A stretch of DNA of 64,000 nt. Source: Delphinapterus leucas. Its lineage: Eukaryota > Chordata > Mammalia > Artiodactyla > Monodontidae. The first letter of the stretch is position 1. Every line of letters begins with the position of its first letter. The position numbers and the translations under genes are program-made. The DNA lies in assembly GCF_002288925.2 (NCBI RefSeq), contig NW_022098036.1:42641148-42705147 (forward strand), written 5' to 3'. This document shows, piece by piece, positions 24,712-35,442 of the stretch. The notes below the pieces were generated by a model. The model was not told where the DNA came from. It was given only the letters and a program-made list of their open reading frames with translations, and ran no database searches.

Positions 24712-25635
24712 TTCAGGGGACTTGAGAGCAAGATGGTGGAGTAGAAGGATGTGAGCTCACCCTTTCTTACAAAAACACCTAAATCACAACTAACTGCTGA
24801 ACAACCATCAACAAAAGAAATGCTGGAACCTACCAAAAAAGATACCCTACACCCAAAGACAAAGAAGAAGCCATAACAAAATGGTAGGAGGGGCACAATC
24901 ACGATAAAATCAAATCTCATACCTGCTGGGTGCATGACCCATAGATTGGAAAATAATTATACCACAGAAGTTGTCCCACAGAAGTGAAAGTCCTGAGCCC
25001 CACGTCAGGCTTCCCAGCCTGGGGTTCTGGCAATGGGAGAAGAAGCCTGCAGAGAATCTGGCTTTGAAGGCCAGCAGGGTTTGATTGCAGGAATTCCACA
25101 GGGCTGAGGGAAACAGAAGCTCCACTCTTGGAGGGCAAACACTCTAGTGTGCACCAGGACCCAGGGAATAAAGCAGTGACCTCATGAGAGACTGGGCCAG
25201 ACCTACCTGCTAGTATTGGAGAACCTCCTGCAGAGGTGGGGGGTAGCTGTGGCTCACTGCAGGCACAAAGACACTGACTGCAGCAGCTCTGGTGTGAGCC
25301 CTCCTGGACCATTTATCTCCCAGGACCTAGCCCCACCCAACAGGCTGTATGATGCAGTGCTGGGAAGCCTCAGGCCAAACAACCAACAGGGCAGAAACAC
25401 AGCCCCACCCATCAGCAGACAGGCTGCTTAAAGTATTCCTGAGCATGGCTCTGCTCACCAGAGGGACAAGACCCAGCTCCACCCACAAGCAGGCAGGAAC
25501 CCGGCCCTCCCACCACAAAGCCTCCACAAGCTTCTTAGACACATTCATCAACCAGAGGGTAGACAGCAGCAGCAAGAAGAACTATAACCCTGCAGCCTAC
25601 GGAAGGGAAACCATAATCACAGAAAGTTAGACAAG

Positions 25636-26480
25636 ATGAGATGGCAGAGGAATATGTCCCAGATGAAGGAACAAGATAAAACCCCAGAAGAAAAACTAAG
25701 TGAAGTGGAGATAGACAATCTACTACAAAAAGAATTCAGAGTAATGATAGTGAAGATGATTGAAGATCTCAGAAAAAGAATGGAGGCACAGATTGAGAAG
25801 ATACAAGAAATGTTTAACAAAGACCTAGAAGAACTAAAACACAAACAGAGATGAACAGTACAATAATTGAAGTGAAAAACACACTAGAAGGAATCAATAG
25901 CAGAATAACTGAGGCAGAAGAACAGATAAATGACCGGGAAGACAGAATGTTGGAAATCACTGCCATGGAACATAATAAAGAAAAAAGAATGAAAAGAAAT
26001 GAAAACAGACTAAGAGACCTCTGGAACAACATTAAATGTGCCAACATTTGCAGCTTCTTTCTCAGGTCCTTCTCTCTCTCTTCTCCTTCTGGTACCCCTG
26101 AGAAAATATTTGAAGAGATAAGAGCTGAAAACTTACCTAACATGGGAAAGGAAACAGTCACCCGAGTCCAGGAAGCACAGAGAGTCCAGGCAGGATAAAC
26201 CCAAGGAGGAACATGCTGAGACACATAGTAATCAAACTGACAAAAATTAAACATAAAGAAAAATTATTAAAAACAAAAAGAGAAAAACAACAAATAATAT
26301 ACAAGGGAACTCCCATAAGGTTATCAGCTGATTTCTCAGCAAAAACTCTGCAGGTCAGAAGGGAGTGGCAAGATGTATTTCAAGTGATGAAAGGGAAGAA
26401 GCTACAACCAAAAATACTGTACCAGCAAGGATCTCATTCAGATTCAGTGGAGAAATCAAAAGCTTTACAGACAAACAAAA
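25636..26480 (+). pseudogene. L1 ORF1p in L1-B, frameshifted and with an internal microinversion
   Basis: Starts MRWQRNMSQMKEQDKTPEEK and reads 72 codons into the coiled coil before a stop; the frame resumes at 25,851 (MNSTIIEVKNTLEGINSRIT). At about 26,055-26,098 the part that should encode the VPEGEEREKGPEK stretch is present on the opposite strand, so the frame reads FFLRSFSLSSPSGTP. The sequence then continues with EKIFEEIRAENLPNMGKE. A third piece from 26,213 covers the C-terminal domain. The gene is non-functional. Confidence 0.9.
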
Positions 26481-26930
26481 ACTAAGAGAATTCAGAACCA
26501 CCAAACCAGATTTGCAACAATTGCTACAGGAAATTCTCTAAGCAGAAAAGAAAAAGCCACTACTAGAAACAAGAAAATTACAAATGGAAAAGCTAACTGG
26601 TAAAGGCAAACATAAAGGCAGGAAATCATCTGCACACAAATATGAATCAAAAGCAGGAAGTCTGAGAAGAGGAGGGCACAAATTCAGGATATTGGAAATG
26701 CATTTGAAATTAAAAGACCAGCAACACAAAACAATTTGTTTTTACACACACTGCTATATCAAATCCTCAGGGTAACAACAAACCAAAAATCTACAATAGA
26801 TACACACACACAAAAAGAAATGGGAATCCAAACACAACACTAAAGTTAGTCATCAAATCACAAGAGAAGAGAACAAAAGAAGAAGGGAAGAAAAAAGACC
26901 TACAAAACCAAATTCAAAACAATTAAGAAA

Positions 26931-27337
26931 ATGGAAATGCGAACATACATATCGATAATTATCTTAACTGTAAATGGATTAAATGCTCCAACCAAATGAC
27001 ACAGACTGGCTGAATGGATACAAAAACAAGACCAATATATATGTTGTCTACAAGAGACCCACTTCAGATCTAGGGACACATACAGACTGAAAGTGAGGGG
27101 ATGGAAAAAGGTATTCCATGCAAATGGAAATCAAAAGAAAGCTGGAGTAGCAATACTAAAATCAGACGAGATAGACTTTAAAATAAAGACAGTTATAAGA
27201 GACAAAGAAGGACACTACATAATGATCAAGGGATCAATCCAAGATATAACAATTGTAAATATATATGCTCATAACATAGGAAAACCCCAATATATAAGGC
27301 AAATACTAGCACCCATAAAAAGAGAAATCAATAGTAA
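26931..27337 (+). pseudogene. L1 ORF2 N-terminal endonuclease fragment in L1-B
   Basis: Frames here cover the start of the endonuclease. The segment 27,093-27,344 reads MRGWKKVFHANGNQKKAGVA and later VNIYAHNIGKPQYIRQILAP, then ends at the junction before the VGDFNT motif. The copy therefore lacks most of the endonuclease and all of the reverse transcriptase. Confidence 0.88.
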
Positions 27338-27355
27338 AATATAAAATATAGTAAA

Positions 27356-27381
27356 ATATAAAAAGGGAACCCTTTTTATAT
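27356..27381. repeat. Perfect 12-base-arm hairpin at the L1-B/L1-C junction
   Basis: ATATAAAAAGGG, a two-base AA loop, then CCCTTTTTATAT. It lies exactly between the end of L1-B homology and the start of L1-C 3'UTR homology, and is preceded by an AT-rich partial duplication (TAGTAAAATATAAAA twice, 27,332-27,363). Confidence 0.95.
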
Positions 27382-27499
27382 CACAGGTTCTTATTAGTTA
27401 TCTATTTTATGCATATTACTGTATATATGTCAATCCCAATCTCCCAATTCTTCCCAAAGCCACCACCCTCTGCCCCCTTCTTTCCCCCCTTGGTGTCCA

Positions 27500-30400
27500 T
27501 ACGTTTGTTCTCTACATCCGTGTTTCTATTTTCTGCCTTGTAAACCGATTCATCTGTATCATTTTTCTAGATTCCACATATATGCATTAATATACAATAT
27601 TTGTTTTTCTCTTTCTGACTTACTTCACTCTGTATGACAATCTCTAGGTCCATCCACGTCTCTACAAATCACCCAATTCCATTCCTTTTTATGGCCTAGT
27701 AATATTCCATTGTATATATGTACCACATCTTCTTTATCCACTCATCTGTCGATGGGCATTTAGGTTGCTTCCATGACCTGGTATTGTAAATAGTGTTGCA
27801 ATGACCATTAGGGTGCATGTGTCTTTTTCAATTATGGTTTTCTCTGGGTATATACTCAGTAGTTGGACTGCTGGGTCATATGGTAATTCTATTTTTAGTT
27901 TTTTAAGGAACCTCCATACTGTTCTCCATAGTGACTGTATCAATTTACATTCCCACCAACAGTGCAAGAGGGTTCCCTTTTCTCCACACCCTCTCCAGCA
28001 CTTATTGTTTGTAGATTGTTTTGATGGTGGCCATTCTGACTGGTGTGAGGTGATATCTCATTGTAGCTTTCTTTTGCAATTCTCTAATTATTAGTGAGGT
28101 TGAGTATCTTTTCATGTGCTTCTTGGCCATCTGTATGTCTTCTTTGGAGCAATGTCTATTTAAGTCTTCTGCCCATTTTTTGATTGGGTTTTTGTTTTTT
28201 TGGTGTTGAGCCACATGAGCTGTTTGTAAATTTCGGAGACTAATCCCTTGTATGTTGCATCATTTGCAAATATTTTCTCCCATTTTGAGGGCTGTCTTTC
28301 CATCTTGTTTATAGTTTCCTTTGCTGTGCAAAAGCATTTAAGTTTCATGAAGTTCCATTTGTTTATTTTTGTTTTTATTTCTGTTACCCTAGGAGGTGGG
28401 TCAAAAAAGATCTTTCTGTGATTTATGTCAAAGAGTGTTCTTCCTATATTTTCCTCTAAGAGTTTTATAGTGTCCGGTCTTACATTAAGTCTTTAATCCG
28501 TTTTGAGTATATTTTTGTGTATGGTGTTAAAGAGTGTTCTAATTTCATCTTATTACATGTAGCTGTCCAGTTTTCCCCACACCATTTATTGAAGAGACTG
28601 TCTTTCCTCCATTGTATAGTCCTGCCTCCTTTGTCATAGATCAATTGACCATAGGTGCATGGGTTTATTTCTGGGCTTTCTATCCTGTTCCATTGATCTA
28701 TATCTCTGTTTTTGTGCCAGTACCATACTGTTTTTATGACTGTAGCTTTGTAGTATAGTCTGAAGTCAGGGAGTCTGATTTCTCCATTTTATTCCCTCAA
28801 GAGTGCTTTGACTATTCGAAGTCTTTTGTGTCTCCGTACTAATTTTAAGATTTTTTTGTTGTAGTTCTGTAAAAAATGCCATTGGTAATTTGATAGGGAT
28901 TTCACTGAATCTGTAGATTGCTTTGGGTAGTATAGTCATTTTCACAATATTGATTCTTCCAATCCAAGAACATGGTATATCTCTCCATCTGTTTGTGTCA
29001 TCTTTGATTTCTTTCATCAATGTCTTATAGTTTTCTGAGTACAGGTCTTTTACCTTCTTAAGTAGGTTTATTCCTAGGTATTTTATTTTTTGTTGCAATG
29101 GTGAATGGGATTGTTTCCTTAATTTCTCTTTCTGATCTTTCATTGTTAGTGTATAGGAATGCAAGAGATTTCTGTGCATTAATTTTGTATCCTGCAACTT
29201 TACCAAATTCATTGATTAACTCTAGTAGTTTTCTGGTGGTATCTTTAGGATTCTCTATGTATAGTATCATGTCATCTGCAAACAGTGACAGTTTGACTTC
29301 TTCTTTTCCAATTTGTATTCCTCTTATTTCTTTTTCTTCTCTGATTGCCATGGCTAGGACTTCCAAAACTATGTTGAATAAGAGTGTCAAGAGTGGACAT
29401 CCTTGTCTTGTTCCTGATCTTAGAGGAAATGCTTTCAGTTTTTCACCATTGAGAATGATGTTTGCTGTGGATTTGTTGTATATGGCCTTTATTTTGTTGG
29501 GGTATTTTCCCTCTATGCCCACTTTCTGGAGAGTTTTTATCATAAATCGGTGTTGAATTTTGTCAAAAGCTTTTTCTGCATCTATTGAGATAATATGTTT
29601 TTATTCTTCAAGTTGTTGATGTGGTGTATCACACTGATTGATTTGCAGATATTGAAAAATCCTTGCATCCCTGGGAAAAATCCCACTTGATTATGGTGTA
29701 TGATCCTTTTAATGTGTTGTTGGATTCTGTTTGCTTGTATTTTGTTGAGGATTTTTGTGTCTATGTTCATCAGGGATATTCGTCTGTAATTTCCTTTTTT
29801 TGTGGTATCTTTGTCTGGTTTTGGTATCAGGGTGATGGTGGTAGAATGAGGGTAGAATGAGTTTGGGAGTATTCCTTCCACTGCAATTTTTTGAAATAGG
29901 TTCAGAAGGATAAGTGTTAACTCTTCTCTAAATGTTTGATGGAATTTGCTCACGAAGCCCTCTGGTCCTGGACTTTTGTTTGTTGACAGTTCTTTAATCA
30001 CAGTTTCAATTTCATTACTTGTGATTGGTCTGTTCATATTTTCTATTTCTTCCTGGTTCAGTCTTGGAAGGTTATACCTTTCTAAGAATTTGTCCATTTC
30101 TTCCAGGTTGTCCATTTTATTGGCATATGGTTCCTTGTGGTAGCCTCTTAATGATCCTTTGTATTTCTGTGATGTCCATTCTAACTTTTCCTTTTTCATG
30201 TCTAATTTTATTGATTTGAGCCCTTTCCCTTTTTTTTCTTGATTAGTCTGGCTAAAGGTTTATCAATATTGTTTATCTTTTCAAAGAACCAGCTTTTAAT
30301 TTTATTCATCTTTGGTACTGTTTTCTTTGTTTCTATTTCATTTATTTCTGCTTTGATCTTTATGATTTCTTTCCTTCTACAAACTTTGGGTTTTGATTGT

Positions 30401-31360
30401 TCTTCTTTCTCCAGTTGCTTTAGGTATAATTTTAGGTTGTTTATTTGTGATTTTGTTTCCTGTGGTAAGATTGTATTGCTATAAACTTCTCTCTCAGAAC
30501 TGCTTTTGCCACATCCCATAGATTTAGGATCATCATTCTTTCATTTTAATTTGTCTCTAGGTATTTTTTGATTTCCTCTTTGATTCCTTCAGTGATCCAT
30601 TGATTGTTTAGTAGCATATTGTTTAGCCTCCACTTGTCTGTTCGTAGTTTTTACAGTATTTTTTCCTTGTTGATTTCTAATCTCATAGTGTTGTGGTTGG
30701 AAAAGATGCTTGATATGATTTCAATTTCCTTAAATTTAACAAGGCTCACTTTGTGGCCAACATGTGGTCAATCCTGGAGAATGTTCCATGTGTGCTTGAG
30801 AAGAATGTGTATTCTGCTGCTTTTGGATGGAATGCTCTATAATTACCAATTAATTCTCTCTGGTCTAAAGTTTCATTTAAGGCCTGTGTTCCCTTATTGA
30901 TCTTCTCTCTGGATGATCTGTCCCTTGATGAAAGGGGGTGTTAAAGTCCCCCACTATTATTGTGTTACAATTGATTTCTCTTTTTATGGGTGCTAGTATT
31001 TGCCTTATATATTGGGGTGCTCCTATGTTATGTGCATATATATTTACAGTTGTTATATCTTCTTGGATTGATCCCTTGATCATTATGTAGTGTCCTTCTT
31101 TGTCTCTTATAACGGTCTTTATTTTAAAGTCTATCTTGTTTGATTTTAGTATTGCTACTCCAGCTTTCTTTTGATTTCCATTTGCATGGAATACCTTTTT
31201 CCATCCCCTCACTTTCAGTCTGTGTGTGTCCCTAGATCTGAAGTGGGTCTCTTGTAGACAACATATATATTGGTGTTGTTTTTGTATCCATTCAGCCAGT
31301 CTGTGTCATTTGGTTGGAGTATTTAATCCATTCACATTTAAGGTAACTGTCGATATGTAT
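27500..31360 (-). pseudogene. L1 ORF2p (endonuclease and reverse transcriptase), decayed, in L1-C
   Basis: Successive open pieces in different frames cover the protein in order. The endonuclease is at 30,877-31,212 (INIYAHN-like strand and VGDFNT). The RT fingers and palm are at 29,582-30,519. The RT active-site motif [20 protein letters not shown] is at 29,058-29,543. The C-terminal region is at 27,734-28,348, including [20 protein letters not shown] (Cys/His-type zinc-knuckle region). ORF2p supplies the nick and the reverse transcriptase for target-primed integration. Multiple frameshifts make this copy inactive, although the FADD residues themselves are intact. Confidence 0.92.
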
Positions 31361-31621
31361 GTTCCTATTACCATTATATGAATTGTTTTGGATTTGTTTT
31401 TGTAGGTCCTTTTCTTCTCTTATGTTTCTCACTTAGAGAAGTTCCTTTAGCATCTGTTGTACAGCTGGTTTGGTGGTGCTGAATTCTCTTAGCTTTTGCT
31501 TGTCTGTAAAGCTTTTGACTTCTCTGTTGAATCTGAATGAGATCTTTGCTGGGTAGAGTAATCTTGGTTGTATGTTCTTCCCTTTAATCACTTCAAATTT
31601 ATGGTGCCACTCCCTTCTGGC

Positions 31622-32359
31622 TTATAGTGTTTCTGCTGAGAAATCAGCTGTTAACCTTATGGGAGTTCCCTTGTATGTTATTTGTTGTTTTTCTCTTTTT
31701 GCTTTTAATAATTTTTCTTTGTCTTTAATTTTTGTCAATTTGATTACTATGTGTCTCAGTGTTTTTCTCCTTGGGTTTATTCTGCCTGGGACTCTCTGTG
31801 ATTCTTGGAGCTGGGTGGCTATTTCCTTTCCCATGTTAGGGAAGTTTTTGACTATAACCTCTTCAAATATTTTCTCGGGTCCTTTCTCTCTCTCTTCTCC
31901 TTCTTGTACCTCTGTAATGTGAATGTTGGTGTGTTTAATGTTTTCCCAGAGGTCTCTTAGTCTGTCTTCATTTCTTCTCATTCTTTTTTTAAATTCTGTT
32001 CCACAGCAGTTAATTCCACCATTCTGTCTTCCAGGTCACTTATCCGTTCTTCTGCCTCGGTTATTCTGCTATTGATTCCTTCTAATGTATTTTTATTTCA
32101 GTTATTGTATTGTTCATCTCTGTTTGTTTGTTCTTTAATTCTTCTAGGTGTTTGTTCTTTAATTCTTCTAGGGTTTGTTAAACATTTCTTGCATCTTCTT
32201 GATCTTTGCCTCCTATCTTTTTCTGAGGTCCTGGATCATCTTCACTATCATTATTCTGAATTCTTTTTCTGGAATATTGCCTATCTCCACTTCATTTATT
32301 TGTTTTTCTGGGGTTTTATCTTGTTCCTTCATCTGGTACTTAGTCCTCTGCCTTTTCTT
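31622..32359 (-). pseudogene. L1 ORF1p in L1-C, start codon lost and internal 24-base duplication
   Basis: The C-terminal half is open at 31,622-31,981 (MRRNEDRLRDLWENIKHTNI through LTADFSAETL). The N-terminal half is decayed. The codon matching the ATG of L1-A and L1-B ORF1 is AAG here (32,357-32,359). In the coiled-coil part a 24-base unit is tandemly duplicated (32,125-32,148 and 32,149-32,172), which alone would add eight codons. The gene is non-functional. Confidence 0.85.
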
Positions 32360-33257
32360 TTTGTCTGTCTTTCTGTGAATGTGGTTTTCTTTCCACAGGC
32401 TGCAGGATTGTAGTTCTTCTTGCTTCTGCTGTCTGCCTTTTGGTGGATGAGGCTATCTAAGAGGCTTGTGCAAACTTCCTGATGAGAGGGACTGGTGGTA
32501 GGTAGAGCTGGGTGTTGCTCTGGTGGACAGAGTTAAGTAAAACTTTTATCCACTTGTCTGCTGATGGGTGGGGCTGAGTTCCCTCCCTGTTAGTCGTTTG
32601 GAGTGAGGTCACCCAGCAGTGGAGCCTACAGGCTCTTTGATGGGGCTAATGGTTGACTCTGGGAGGGCTCATGCTAAGGAGTACTTCCCAGAACTTCTGC
32701 TGCCAGTGTCTTTGTCCCCATGGTGAGCCACAGCCCCCCGTGCCTCTGCAGGAGACCCTCTAACACCAGCAGGTAAGTCTGGCTCAGTCTCCTATGGGGT
32801 CACTGCTCCCTGGGTTCTAATGAACACACTACTTTGTGTGTGCCCTCCAAGAGTGGAGTGTCTGTTTCCCCGAGTCCTGTCAAAGTCCTGCAATCAAATC
32901 CTGCTAGCCTTCAAAGTCTGATTCTCTGGGAATTCCTCCTCCCATTGTTGGACCCCCAGGTTGGGAAGCCTGACATGGGGCTCAGAACCTTCACTCCAGT
33001 GGGTGGACTTCTGTGGTATAATTCTTCTCCAGTTTGTGGGTCACCACTCAGCGGTTATGGGATTTGATTTTATTGTGACCGCGCCTCTCCTACCATCTCA
33101 TTGCAGCTTCTCCTTTGTTTTTGGATGTGGGGTATCTTTTTTGGTGAGTTCCAGTGTCTTCCTGTTTATGACTGTTCAGCAGTTAGTTGTGATTCCACTG
33201 TTCTCTCAAGAGGGAGTGAGCTCATGTCCTTCTACTCTGCCATCTTGAACCAATCTC

Positions 33258-34481
33258 TCTAGACGATGTGATATATTTCCATTATACCATTATAGACATA
33301 AATCTCATGTCACTAAGTTTAAGAGGATATAAGGTAAAATTTGCTTTCTTCTTCAAAATTTCAAATTGACTTTGTTACCTTGTCATTGATTGACATATAG
33401 TCAAAGACAATAAAGAAAATCTATTTTTTTCCTACTAGATGTCTTAATAGTGTTACCTGAGAATATATGGGAAAATACTATACTAGTATATTCTGTCACA
33501 GGTATTGTCCTCCATTACATCTCATGTTTCAGGTTTATTTATTAATGTAATGCATTTTTCCATATACCAGTCAACTCCATTTAAAGTCTTTGATCAATTG
33601 GGCAACTTGCTTGGCAACCACATATTCTTCAGTGTTCCTTCTGTGCCTTCTCTCATAGCTGGGAAATGATTTCACTTTTAGGAAGATAAAGCTCTAATGA
33701 GACCTTAGGAATCTTTGTTCAAAGATGTCCAGTCTACTAGAGATCGGCTAAAAAGGTGTCTGAAATGTGAATTATTTTCCGATTAGAAGCCAACACTAGA
33801 TTTTTTTTCTATTTCTTGAGGTCACAAATCAAATTCAAGCTATGTTTTAAACTCCACCGAACACCAAAGCCCTTTTCTTAAACAAGGCCATTTTTTTCAT
33901 TCTTTTTTTCTGAGAAGAATATTTCAGAATAATGGATTCATGGCTTTCAAACTCTATGGTGAATGAAAAAATAGTGCTTTAATAAACCTTGATCATTTGC
34001 AAACAATATACCATTAGATGGTTTAAATAATGTGCACTTGGTGACTCCCCTAGTCTAAGATGTGTTTTCTAGACAATGTGATTATTACTAATGGTACCTG
34101 GATTATGAGAACTTAAAAGATTTCTAAGCATTTTATAAATACAAATTTTTAAAGCATTTTAAGCAGTTTGAAAGTATTTTAAAAATACAAAACAGTAGTG
34201 AGTAACCTCTTTAGCTCTTCCTCTCATTGAATTGTAGAAAAAGTTCAACTTTTAATTAGCTGGCAAAAATATGGGAAAATCCATAACCATATATATCTTG
34301 AAATTCTTTCTCATTAGACAGAAAGCAACACCAGCTGAGATGCTGTTTAGACAAGATGGATGTTAGTTTGAATGAGCAGTTGTTTCTTGTGTTTGTGAGG
34401 ATACATCACCAAATCTATATCCTGACTTGTGCCTCCACTCCTGGAGGGAGAATCCTTCTTAGGAAATCTTCAATGCTTAAT
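33258..34481. other. No gene or clear repeat seen
   Basis: About 1.2 kb of AT-rich sequence to the right of L1-C, with no recognisable element. Confidence 0.5.
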
Positions 34482-34545
34482 GGAAAGAAAGAAAGTAAGG
34501 GAAGGAAGGAAGGAAGGAAGCAAGGAAGGAAGGAAGGAAGGGAGG
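34482..34545. repeat. (GGAA)n microsatellite
   Basis: A run of GAAA and GGAA units with a few interruptions. The K/E/G-rich open frames over it are artefacts. Confidence 0.9.
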
Positions 34546-34639
34546 ATTAAAGTAATTAAACTAGGAAGCCATTTGATTGATGTGGCTCTAATGCCTTGGC
34601 AGCCTTGTAAGAAGCCCAAAATCTAAACTTGTTCTAATG

Positions 34640-35101
34640 AAAAATTAGCATTTTCCATCTACCTCTACAAGGATTAAATAATGAGCTGCCGCAACCACTG
34701 ACCTTCAACATACCCTGAAAGGAGTTCAGTGTAGAGATCAGGAACGAGGCACTGTGTGCTCTGAGAAAAACTGGCAGTACAGGGCTTTAGATAGTTAGAT
34801 ATTTTCAGGAGAAGATTTTATGAGCCCAATGCTTTCATCTCCTCATATCTAGAAAAGCACTAAAATCATTAACAGGGACATCTGCTTCTCGTGACTAACA
34901 GCAAGCCTCTGCCAAAATGTGTACTTGACTGCATGTACCCCCTCCACTAAAATCATATATAACACTGATCTTCCCCCCAACCTCTTCGGAGCAGTTTCTC
35001 AGAGCTATCTGAAATGTTGCCTCCTGGGCTATAGTCCTCATTTTTCCCCAAATAAAACTTAACTCACAACTCTCATGTTGTGCATTTTGTTTCAGTCGAC
35101 A
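34640..35101 (+). mobile_element. Solitary endogenous-retrovirus LTR fossil
   Basis: The right end has LTR layout: 'cctcttcggagcagtttctc', 'cagagctatctgaaatgttg', an AATAAA within 'ccccaaataaaacttaactc', then 'tttgtttcagtcgaca' at the end. The upstream part (from 'gccgcaaccactgaccttca') matches the same LTR type as I know it. No retroviral gene sequence is attached on either side, so it is a solo or truncated LTR. The left boundary is approximate. Confidence 0.6.
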
Positions 35102-35109
35102 CTTGTGAA

Positions 35110-35358
35110 TGGCTCAGGGTTAAGAAATTGAAACCCATAAGGACAACTAATCACAAACAGCCAATTTGGCTTTAAGCTACACTCAATCAATAATTTCCTT
35201 ACTTTGCTTCTACCTTTTCTTTATGGAAAGTCTCTCCCTGAACCTGTCTAGGTGGTGACCTCCTAACCACTTCAGGTTTGGCACTGCCCAATTAGAATTG
35301 ATATTTACTCAAATAAACTCTTAAAATTTTTAATATGCCTCAGTTTATCCTTTAACAG
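35110..35358 (+). mobile_element. Second LTR-like fossil
   Basis: 'ccaatttggctttaagctac', 'caataatttccttactttgc', 'tctaggtggtgacctcctaa' and 'ctcaaataaactcttaaaat' resemble the U3-R-U5 end of another old mammalian LTR. It directly follows the first LTR. Boundaries are approximate. Confidence 0.5.
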
Positions 35359-35359
35359 A

Positions 35360-35442
35360 AGTTAGGAAGGAAGGAAGATAAATAGATAGGAAGGATGAGA
35401 GTCCAAGAGAGAAAGGGAGAGGGGATGAAGGGAGGGAGGGGA
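35360..35442. repeat. Purine-rich (GGAA/GGGA)n tract
   Basis: GGAA units with GATA interruptions, then AGAG/GGGA units. Simple-sequence DNA. Confidence 0.85.

Larger units (their letters stand above)
24712..27337 (+). mobile_element. L1-B: LINE-1 with intact 5' end, 3'-truncated inside the ORF2 endonuclease
   Basis: Starts with the L1 5' terminus (GAGAGCAAGATGGTGGAGTA), followed by about 920 bases of 5'UTR, ORF1 from 25,636 and ORF2 from 26,931. L1 homology ends at about 27,337 after AAAAGAGAAATCAATAGTAA, in the endonuclease domain. Normal L1 insertions lose the 5' end, not the 3' end, so this copy was cut by a later rearrangement or by its junction with L1-C. It has no poly(A) tail. Both ORFs are disrupted. 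Confidence 0.93.
27384..33257 (-). mobile_element. L1-C: nearly full-length LINE-1, lacking its 3' tail
   Basis: On the minus strand this runs from an intact 5' terminus (GATTGGTTCAAGATGGCAGA, ending near 33,257) through 5'UTR, ORF1, spacer, ORF2 and into the 3'UTR. The 3'UTR stops near 27,384 without a poly(A) tail (no long T run on the plus strand). It is about 5.9 kb long and shares its 5'-terminal portion with L1-B in inverted orientation. All ORFs carry stops or frameshifts. Confidence 0.93.

Noticed and set aside
24712..33257. Single twin-primed L1 explaining L1-B and L1-C together
   Set aside because: The 5'UTR, ORF1 and endonuclease start are present in both halves with visible divergence, so one inverted insertion does not suffice.
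34640..35358. Possible provirus around the LTR fossils
   Set aside because: No gag, pol or env remnants were recognisable on either side; only LTR-like sequence is supported.
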